Assembly: GCF_013403565.1 (NCBI RefSeq)
Contig: NZ_CP058627.1
Location: forward strand, 3,224,001 to 3,288,000
DNA: 64,000 nt
Source: Chitinibacter bivalviorum
GTDB lineage: Bacteria; Pseudomonadota; Gammaproteobacteria; Burkholderiales; Chitinibacteraceae
Direction: 5' to 3'
The number at the start of each line of letters is the position of its first letter. The stretch's first letter is position 1. Under the pieces are notes generated by a model, which saw only the letters and a program-made list of their open reading frames with translations, made no database searches and had not been told where the DNA came from. Shown in pieces: positions 8,139 through 14,307 of the stretch. The translations under genes and the position numbers were made by a program.

Positions 8139-8503
8139 AACGGCAGCAAGGTTTTACGCTGATTGAAGTGTTGATTGCGCTGGCCGTGCTGGGCATTACG
8201 CTGGCGGCCGCCGCGCGTCTGGTGATGAGTAGCACCGACACGCTGATCGACTATCGCACGCGCACGTTGGCGAGCTGGGTGGCGAGCAATTTGGTCAATC
8301 AACAACTGGCGATGCGCGGCTTTCCCGAAACCGGCGCGACGCAAGGCAATGTGACGCAAGGCGGCGAGAATTTCATTTACCGCATGAATGTCAGCCCGAC
8401 GCCCAATTACAGTTTTCGGCGGATTGAGCTGGCGGTATCGAGTGTGGATAAGCCCGATTACGTACTGGCTTTGCAGGTGTTTTATGCTGCGAAGACGGAG
8501 TAA
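8135..8503 (+). CDS. gspI: Type II secretion minor pseudopilin GspI
   Basis: GspI starts the tip complex with GspJ and GspK. The 122-residue protein has a short leader MKRQQG cut before FTLIEVLIALAVLGI, and a GspI-type C-terminal domain. Its ATG overlaps the gspH stop by four bases. Downstream, 562 bp of repeats separate it from gspJ, which is unusual because the tip genes are normally tightly coupled. Confidence 0.93.
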   Translation: MKRQQGFTLIEVLIALAVLGITLAAAARLVMSSTDTLIDYRTRTLASWVASNLVNQQLAMRGFPETGATQGNVTQGGENFIYRMNVSPTPNYSFRRIELAVSSVDKPDYVLALQVFYAAKTE

Positions 8504-8613
8504 TGGTATGAGGGCTTTGATTTTATTGGCTTGTGGCCAAATACATATCAATGTTTTGAGTTGTGCTCAAAATGTGCTGAGTATTTTAAGCGCCTTTGGC
8601 GCGATATGCATGA

Positions 8614-8775
8614 GTGCGCGTTCTGCCGCGCAGGCAGGTTGGGGGCTTTGCTTCTCCAAAGCCCCCAACACCCCAAAGGAGCCCCGAGGCGCGATCGGCT
8701 CCGCCGTTCCCTCTCTCGTCGCGAGCCTAGGGTCTCGCTCCTCACTCGGCTCGCTTGGACGGGAATTTAAGCCCC
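8614..8775 (-). repeat. Long intergenic element, copy B (inverted)
   Basis: Read on the minus strand, this copy starts with GGGGCTTAAATTCCCG and ends at GCGCAC; it contains a perfect 10-bp hairpin at 8641-8666 (stem GGGGGCTTTG). It is closely similar to copy C over most of its length but lacks a short middle part. Facing copy C, it makes an inverted repeat with a 109-bp spacer. Confidence 0.8.
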
Positions 8776-8884
8776 AGAACAGAGATCAAGTTTCAAATTG
8801 TTTAATAGGTATATCAATAAAGTCCTTTATTTTCTTTGTTTTTAAGGCAATACCTAGTGGTGTATATGACGCGATGCTGGTGCA

Positions 8885-9061
8885 GGGGCTTGAATTCCCG
8901 TTAAAGCGAACACCGAGTGAGGCGCGAGACGAACAGTTTTATCGTTTGGCTCGCAACGAGAGAGGGAACGGCGGAGCCGGGTTCGCCTCGGGGCTCCTTT
9001 GGGGTGTTGGGGGCTTTGGAGAAGCAAAGCCCCCTTCCTGCTCGCGCGGCGGAACGCGCAC
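8885..9061 (+). repeat. Long intergenic element, copy C
   Basis: This copy runs from GGGGCTTGAATTCCCG to GCGCAC and includes a perfect 10-bp hairpin (9009-9018 with 9025-9034, loop GAGAAG). It ends about five bases before the best gspJ start, so the element abuts the gene. Confidence 0.8.
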
Positions 9062-9065
9062 CCAA

Positions 9066-9641
9066 ATTGAGCGGCTTAGCCGCATAAATGAAGGCTTTAC
9101 GTTGCTTGAAGTCCTCGTCGCTTTGGCGATTTTTGCAATCATGAGTCTGATTACCTATCGCGGCGTGACGATGGTGATTGATACGCGCATCGCGGTGGTG
9201 AGTGAAACGGCGTATTGGCGCGAGCTGACGCTGGCGTTTGAGCGGATAGAAAGTGATTTATCGCAATTGGCGCCGCGCCCGTGGCGTGATGGCGCGGGGC
9301 AAATGCAGTCGCCGCTGCGCAGTGTGAGTAGCGCCGCCGCGCCGACGGGTTTGGAATTTGTGCGCTTTGATGCCAATCGCGCACCGCTGCATGGCATTTA
9401 TGAATGCCGTGATCAGCAATTATTGCTCAAGCTCTATCCTCAGCCCGATTTGCGCGAGGGCATTGAGCCGGTGACACATCAATTATTGAAAAACTTGAGT
9501 CAGTGCGAGCTGGCGTTTATGGACGAGAAAAATCAGTGGCTGCCGACGTGGACGCAGTCTAGCCGCCCGCGGGCGATTCGGATTCGTTTGGCGATGCAGC
9601 AGCACAATGGCATGTATGAACGGATCTTTTTAATTCCATGA
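9066..9641 (+). CDS. gspJ: Type II secretion minor pseudopilin GspJ (start uncertain)
   Basis: GspJ is a tip pseudopilin. The body is clear: leader ending NEG, cleavage before FTLLEVLVALAIFAI with +5 Glu, and a GspJ domain. No ATG, GTG or TTG lies in frame at a sensible distance; the nearest ATG is 8874, which would put about 70 residues of repeat-coded sequence before the cleavage site. I place the start at ATT 9066, giving a normal leader with two arginines (ERLSRINEG) and GGCGGA upstream; ATA 9084 is a second option. That gives 191 residues, normal for the family. The start may have been altered by the repeat insertion. The stop overlaps gspK. Confidence 0.75.
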   Translation: MERLSRINEGFTLLEVLVALAIFAIMSLITYRGVTMVIDTRIAVVSETAYWRELTLAFERIESDLSQLAPRPWRDGAGQMQSPLRSVSSAAAPTGLEFVRFDANRAPLHGIYECRDQQLLLKLYPQPDLREGIEPVTHQLLKNLSQCELAFMDEKNQWLPTWTQSSRPRAIRIRLAMQQHNGMYERIFLIP

Positions 9642-10537
9642 GCGCGGCTAAAACATCACTTTTGCGTCAAAGCGGTGTCGCGATTATTGCGGTGCTGATG
9701 GTGGCGGCCTTGGTGGCGTCGATTGCGGGCTTGCTCATGCTGCGTCAGCAGCGCGCTTTGCAGCAACTCGAAATCCGCAAAGACACCGCCGAGGCGCGTG
9801 CGGCGACGTGGTCGGTATTGCAATTGGTGCGCCTGACTTTGCGCGACGATGCCCGCCAGGGCGAGCCCGATCATTTGCTCAAACCTTGGGCGATACCGAT
9901 TCCGGAAATCAAGGTTGAAAACGGCGCATTAAGCGGCCGCTTGGTCGAGCTCAATGGCCGTTTTAATGTGAATAATCTGATCACCAGCGACGGCCAGCTC
10001 GATATGGCTGCGCTGGCAGCGTATCGACAGTTGATGATCAATCTGTCGCTTTCGCCCAATTTGGCTGATGGCTTACAAAAATATTTGACTGAACACGCGC
10101 TGAAAACCGGTGACAAGGTCAAACTGCAGCCCCTACTTGATTTGACGGAGCTGGCCAATGTGGCGGGCTATGACGCAGCGACGCTGCGCAATTTGGAAGC
10201 CAATGTCGTGGCCTTGCCGGTGAGTACGCCGCTAAATGTCAATTTTGTCTCGGCCGAAGTGTTGGCCGCTTGGATGCCTAAGCTTGGGGTATCGGGTGCA
10301 GAGCAAGCTTTATCAAGGCGTAGGAGTAAATACTTCGCTAGTGTCGATGACTTTGTTGCCCTGCTCCCAACTGAGCGTCAGGCAGAAGTGCCGCGTCAAT
10401 TGCTGGCAGTGAAAAGCAGCTATTTTTGGGCCGATATGGGCGCTCGTTTTGGCTCGGTGTTTATGCAGCATCGCGCGCTACTTGATCGCTCCAAAGCTGA
10501 ACTGCCGACTGTGCTGTGGCTACGTCGTAGTTATTAG
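9638..10537 (+). CDS. gspK: Type II secretion minor pseudopilin GspK
   Basis: GspK caps the pseudopilus. The 299-residue protein has the longer hydrophobic N-terminus (SGVAIIAVLMVAALVASIAGLL) without the +5 Glu, as is typical for GspK, and a large globular domain with the LNGRFNVNNL signature of the family. It overlaps gspJ by four bases. It is the last type II gene here; gspL, gspM and gspN, which often follow, are not present before the next unrelated gene. Confidence 0.93.
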   Translation: MSAAKTSLLRQSGVAIIAVLMVAALVASIAGLLMLRQQRALQQLEIRKDTAEARAATWSVLQLVRLTLRDDARQGEPDHLLKPWAIPIPEIKVENGALSGRLVELNGRFNVNNLITSDGQLDMAALAAYRQLMINLSLSPNLADGLQKYLTEHALKTGDKVKLQPLLDLTELANVAGYDAATLRNLEANVVALPVSTPLNVNFVSAEVLAAWMPKLGVSGAEQALSRRRSKYFASVDDFVALLPTERQAEVPRQLLAVKSSYFWADMGARFGSVFMQHRALLDRSKAELPTVLWLRRSY

Positions 10538-10542
10538 GCAAT

Positions 10543-10556
10543 AAAACGATCGTTTT
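10543..10556. promoter_or_regulatory. Palindrome AAAACGATCGTTTT, candidate operator
   Basis: A perfect 14-bp palindrome lies in the 114-bp gap upstream of the DUF6268 gene. Its 12-bp core AAACGATCGTTT recurs at 13900-13911, upstream of the PhoD-like gene at the other end of this convergent pair. The shape and size fit a dimeric regulator such as a TetR-type protein. Confidence 0.45.
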
Positions 10557-10651
10557 CGCTCTTTTGTCGCAATTGTCATCAATAGCCTCTAAAATTCGCC
10601 CCTCAAGCCGTTCTAGCTTGGTTTATTCCGCCCACCACTGTGAGTTGATTT

Positions 10652-11539
10652 ATGTTGAAAAAGTCTATTTGCTGCGCCTTGCTGGCTGCTGCGCCCCTAT
10701 TCGCCCACGCAGCGGGTACCGAGTTTAGCTATGCTGTTACGCCAGTGTATGTACCAGACTTCAACCTCGACTCAGGCGGTAAAGCCAGCGCGACATGGGT
10801 TCTGGGCTCAGTGGGCGCGAAAACCCAGCTTGATCCGCAGCAAAGCTTGGGTGTGACGCTTAAAGCGGCTCGTCAGAATTGGTCATTTGAAAACCCGCAA
10901 GCATGGGGCGGTGTGACGCCATGGGGCAATTTGAATCGCTTTGATATTAGTTTGCCTTATACCTATGCCACGCAATCGGGCTGGTTATTCTCGGTGGCGC
11001 CCAATGTGCAATACGCTGGTGAAACTGGCGCCGATCAAGGCGAGAGCATGAGCTATGGCGCAACTGCATTTGCTGCCAAGTTTATCTCGCCGGGCTTGAT
11101 GCTGGGCTTGGGTCTGGGCGCTTGGACTGGGCTGGAAGAAGCGCAAGTCTTTCCATTTTTGATTGTGAATTGGCAAATTACCGATGCCTTGCGTTTGGGA
11201 AACCCATTTGTCGCCAGCCCAGCTGGCCCGGCAGGTTTGGAATTAGCTTGGAAAGTCGCGCCACAAGTTGAATTGGCGGCTGGCGGCACATGGCGCAGCT
11301 ACCAAACGCGCCTCGCGACGAATAATAAAGTCGCAGCCAATGGCGTATTGGAGGACAACTCAATTCCATTGTTTGTCCGTGGCTCATACACCGTGAGCAA
11401 AGCGGTGCGCTTTGATGCCTATGTCGGTAGCGCTGTGTCGGGCGAGTTTATTATTTACAACCAGAATGGTCAGAAAATCAGCACCGAAAAACACGATGCA
11501 ATGCCATTTGTGTCGCTGAGTATGTCAGGCTCGTTCTAA
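10652..11539 (+). CDS. DUF6268-like outer-membrane beta-barrel protein
   Basis: This 295-residue protein has a signal peptide (about 20 residues, ending AHA) and a body of alternating hydrophobic strands with a terminal Phe (SMSGSF), the pattern of a small outer-membrane barrel. It resembles DUF6268 proteins, whose role is unknown. It faces the PhoD-like gene and shares a bidirectional terminator with it; both are preceded by the same palindrome, so they may be co-regulated. I cannot assign a substrate. Confidence 0.65.
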   Translation: MLKKSICCALLAAAPLFAHAAGTEFSYAVTPVYVPDFNLDSGGKASATWVLGSVGAKTQLDPQQSLGVTLKAARQNWSFENPQAWGGVTPWGNLNRFDISLPYTYATQSGWLFSVAPNVQYAGETGADQGESMSYGATAFAAKFISPGLMLGLGLGAWTGLEEAQVFPFLIVNWQITDALRLGNPFVASPAGPAGLELAWKVAPQVELAAGGTWRSYQTRLATNNKVAANGVLEDNSIPLFVRGSYTVSKAVRFDAYVGSAVSGEFIIYNQNGQKISTEKHDAMPFVSLSMSGSF

Positions 11540-11553
11540 GCAACGCCTTGATT

Positions 11554-11591
11554 AAAAAAAGCCCCTGTATGTGACAGGGGCTTTTGTTTTT
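11554..11591. terminator. Bidirectional terminator, DUF6268 gene / phoD-like gene
   Basis: GCCCCTGT (11561-11568) and ACAGGGGC (11574-11581) form a GC-rich stem flanked by an A-run on the left and a T-run on the right. It can end transcription of both convergent genes. Confidence 0.9.
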
Positions 11592-11604
11592 TTAGTGCCT
11601 CAGT

Positions 11605-13854
11605 TTAGACCAGCTTTACGTCCACCACGCCCGATTGCACTTGCAGGCGGGTTTCTTTGCTCAGCACGGTGGCGGGCAATTGGCCATTTTGCAGTAAATT
11701 GACTTTGCGGAACGTGCAGTTGAGCGCGTCTGGGGTGACGGTGACGACCGCGTAACCTTGCGCATCGGTATCGGCATAACGAATCCACGGGTTGTTAATC
11801 GGGCCTTTGCCGGTGGCCTGATCAGCGAATGGATTCAGGAATGGCACGATTTGCGCGGCAGGCACTTGCGTTGGCGAAATGCTCATTTTTTCAGCAATCG
11901 ATTTGGCTACCAAGGCATACAGCGTTTGCGCCGCAACCGACAAGCCTTTGGCCGCCAAATTAGCGATCAAGCCCGCAATGGTCTTACCCAATTCGCCGCC
12001 GAGCAAATCATTAAAGGTATTAACCTCGGCTTTGCTCAGATTGGCCGTGGGCAGAAAGGCAGCCGCGGGCACTAAACCTGCGGCAACTGCGCCGCCAACG
12101 GCTGCTTTGATAGCTGCGCTGTCGTTCAGATTGCTCACGCCTGCCTTTTGCGCAATGGCAATGCTGAGCATTTGAATCGCGATTTGTTCCGCGCCCGCGT
12201 CGCTGCTAAAGACCAAAGGCTGCGAGCTGGCCAAAGCGGGGTCACGTACCGAGCTGGCAAAATAATGGTAGAACGAATCACTACTGATGCCGGCCGTCAC
12301 CAAATCGACTAAGGCTGGCGTATTTTGGCTGTAATCGGCGTGTGCAACGCCAGCGTAGAAGCTGTGAATATCGCCCGTAACGGCCACGACATTTTTAATG
12401 CTATTGCTACGAATAAAATTGAGCAGGTCGCTGCGCTCGGCGTTAAAGCCATCCCACTGATCGGCATTGAGCACGAAATCCTGCTGCATCGCGACGGGTA
12501 CGCCAGCGAGCTTGCGCGCATCCAGCCGCATTTTCAGCAAAGACACCTCATTGCCCCAGACCTTCCAATTGGCGGGAGATGACTTGAGCGTGGTTTTCCA
12601 CCAATCACGTTGTGGTTTGCCCAAAATCGACACCAGCGCCAACTCGTCGCCCGCGGCTTTGCCTGCGGCCATTTTTTGCGCTTCAGCGCCAGCCAGAATA
12701 TTGCTGGGCACTAGGTAACGACTGCCAACCGAGCTGCCAGCGGCGGCTTCGGGGATGATGTGATCGGCGCGATACAGGCGCTCGTCGGTCATCACCAAAT
12801 GCAGCAATTTGCCGAATTGGAAATCGCGATACAGGCGCACGGTTTGAAAGCCCGTCGCTTTGGCATCAAACACCACGTCGGCCGGCATAAATTCATACCA
12901 CGCCTGATTGGCCGAACGGCGTCGGGTGGTTTCGTGTTTATTATCACCGCCGGTTTTGGCGTCATACGTGCCATTGTCGTAGGTCGTTGCATCGCCCCAG
13001 CAATCATCGGAAAACTCGTGGTCATCCCAGATCGCGATCATGGCAAAGCGGGCGTGAACTTGTTGCAGGCGCGGGTCGCTACGGTATTGCTTATACAGTG
13101 CGCGGTAGTCGGCCAGTGTATTGGCGTAGCGCGCACCGGATTGGCCGTTTTTGAACGGGCCATCGGGTAGTTTGAGCGCGGAGTGCGCGCTTTCGACTTG
13201 ACCCGTTTGGAAGGCTTCGCCAACGGTTTCGTAAATGTAATCGCCCAGATGCACGATGAAATCGAGCTCGTCTTTGGCGAGCAAATCAAACGCGCCCCAG
13301 TGATTGATGCTCCAATCTTGGCACGATAAAAACGCAAATTTCAGTTGCGATACATCGGCAGTGGCGGCGGGTGCAGTTTTGAAACGGCCGATCATCGAGC
13401 GGCTGCCGCCGGCGATAAACTGATACCCATAGGTGGTATTGCTCTGTAGACCAGATAATTTATGGCGTACAGAGTGATCCCACTCGCTGCTGGCATTGAG
13501 CGTGACATTGGCAACGAGTTTGCCTTGCAGTACACCTGCCGTGCCGGTTAAGGCCGCGGGGTCACCCTCAAAGACTTGCAACACAATGGAGCTATCCATC
13601 GCAGCGCTTTGGCTGCTGATTGGATCAATGCCGACGGGTAAAACGCGCGTCCACAAAATCACGCTGTCAGCGCGTGGGTCGCCCGACGCGATCCCTTGTG
13701 GGAATTGAAATAACTTGCCCGGTGCGGGTGTTGTGCTCGCACCTGAAGTGCTCGAGCTGGCATCCGACGAACCACCACAAGCGGTGATCAAGAGTGGGCT
13801 GGCGACGCTCGCGGTCATAAAGCCGGCGAGTCGAATAAATTGGCGACGATCCAT
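11605..13854 (-). CDS. PhoD-like alkaline phosphatase, exported
   Basis: This 749-residue protein starts with a twin-arginine-like signal (RRQFIRLAG) that ends in a lipobox-like LITAC, so it may be a Tat-exported lipoprotein. The PhoD fold follows: GIASGDPRADSVILWTRV, the metal-site motifs FLSCQDW, HLGDYIYE, IWDDHEFSDDCW and VTGDIHSFYA. Such enzymes release phosphate from mono- or diesters outside the cytoplasm. Between the last metal motif and the usual C-terminal end (NPWIRYADTDAQGY, from 688) lies an insert of about 148 residues (540-687), Ala-rich and helical-looking, that I do not recognise. Confidence 0.85.
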   Translation of the reverse strand: MDRRQFIRLAGFMTASVASPLLITACGGSSDASSSTSGASTTPAPGKLFQFPQGIASGDPRADSVILWTRVLPVGIDPISSQSAAMDSSIVLQVFEGDPAALTGTAGVLQGKLVANVTLNASSEWDHSVRHKLSGLQSNTTYGYQFIAGGSRSMIGRFKTAPAATADVSQLKFAFLSCQDWSINHWGAFDLLAKDELDFIVHLGDYIYETVGEAFQTGQVESAHSALKLPDGPFKNGQSGARYANTLADYRALYKQYRSDPRLQQVHARFAMIAIWDDHEFSDDCWGDATTYDNGTYDAKTGGDNKHETTRRRSANQAWYEFMPADVVFDAKATGFQTVRLYRDFQFGKLLHLVMTDERLYRADHIIPEAAAGSSVGSRYLVPSNILAGAEAQKMAAGKAAGDELALVSILGKPQRDWWKTTLKSSPANWKVWGNEVSLLKMRLDARKLAGVPVAMQQDFVLNADQWDGFNAERSDLLNFIRSNSIKNVVAVTGDIHSFYAGVAHADYSQNTPALVDLVTAGISSDSFYHYFASSVRDPALASSQPLVFSSDAGAEQIAIQMLSIAIAQKAGVSNLNDSAAIKAAVGGAVAAGLVPAAAFLPTANLSKAEVNTFNDLLGGELGKTIAGLIANLAAKGLSVAAQTLYALVAKSIAEKMSISPTQVPAAQIVPFLNPFADQATGKGPINNPWIRYADTDAQGYAVVTVTPDALNCTFRKVNLLQNGQLPATVLSKETRLQVQSGVVDVKLV

Positions 13855-13899
13855 CTTTGTTCTCCCTAAAGATGGCGCATCATCGCGATCAATTATTAC

Positions 13900-13911
13900 A
13901 AACGATCGTTT
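13900..13911. promoter_or_regulatory. Palindrome AAACGATCGTTT, candidate operator of phoD-like gene
   Basis: This perfect 12-bp palindrome lies 46-57 bp upstream of the phoD-like start codon (minus strand). The same 12 bases occur at 10544-10555 upstream of the convergent DUF6268 gene. The position suits a repressor or activator site. Confidence 0.45.
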
Positions 13912-14233
13912 AAATTATGAATTTCTGATGCGGGTTTACCTTGTGTCGCTATGTGGATTGTCTTGGGGAAGCGGCGCGATGAAGCTCTGGTATTAACTAT
14001 GCGAGCTGATCGCCGCTTGGCGAACAGCATGCGGTCAGGCTCGCTTGGATCGTGTTTTTATGGGGGAAAATTGATGCATTGTGGCGATGTCGATTTTGCA
14101 GAATGTCTTGATAGATCAGCTGATTAAGATCCCTGCTCGATGCGTTGTGAGCTGGCTCTCTGGATTGCTCACCATTGATCCTCTTTAAGGGAAACAAGAT
14201 TGACAGCTGTAAGGGTTTGCCCGAATATGCTGC
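13912..14233. other. Divergent gap phoD-like/chitinase, left part
   Basis: About 320 bp between the operator of the phoD-like gene and the dyad before the chitinase. A consensus TTGACA lies at 14200-14205, with TATGCT at 14226-14231 (20-bp spacer) as the best -10, which would place the chitinase transcription start close to the left arm of the dyad. I see no gene in it. Confidence 0.5.
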
Positions 14234-14276
14234 TTGTAGTGGTATTTAATGTCGCTACATCTAAATACCACTACAA
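14234..14276. promoter_or_regulatory. Perfect 15-bp inverted repeat upstream of chitinase
   Basis: TTGTAGTGGTATTTA (14234-14248) is repeated exactly inverted at 14262-14276, with a 13-nt spacer. It ends 31 bases before the chitinase start and would overlap or follow the likely transcription start. The TGGTATTTA half-sites are loosely like the TGGT...ACCA sites of GntR-type regulators of amino-sugar use. It could be an operator, or a 5'-UTR hairpin in the mRNA. Confidence 0.6.
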
Positions 14277-14307
14277 AAATACAATCCCAAAACGGATGGA
14301 GAGAGAA

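Larger units (their letters stand above)
8504..9065. other. 562-bp repeat-filled gap gspI-gspJ
   Basis: The gap is mostly a large inverted repeat (arms 8614-8775 and 8885-9061, spacer 8776-8884). The spacer is AT-rich. A frame open from 8388 runs through the whole gap into gspJ without a stop, but its translated residues are the repeat and show no domain. No separate gene is supported here. Confidence 0.75.

Noticed and set aside
8388..9065. 226-codon N-terminal extension of gspJ
   Set aside because: It overlaps gspI out of frame and then reads the inverted repeat; pseudopilin leaders are short.
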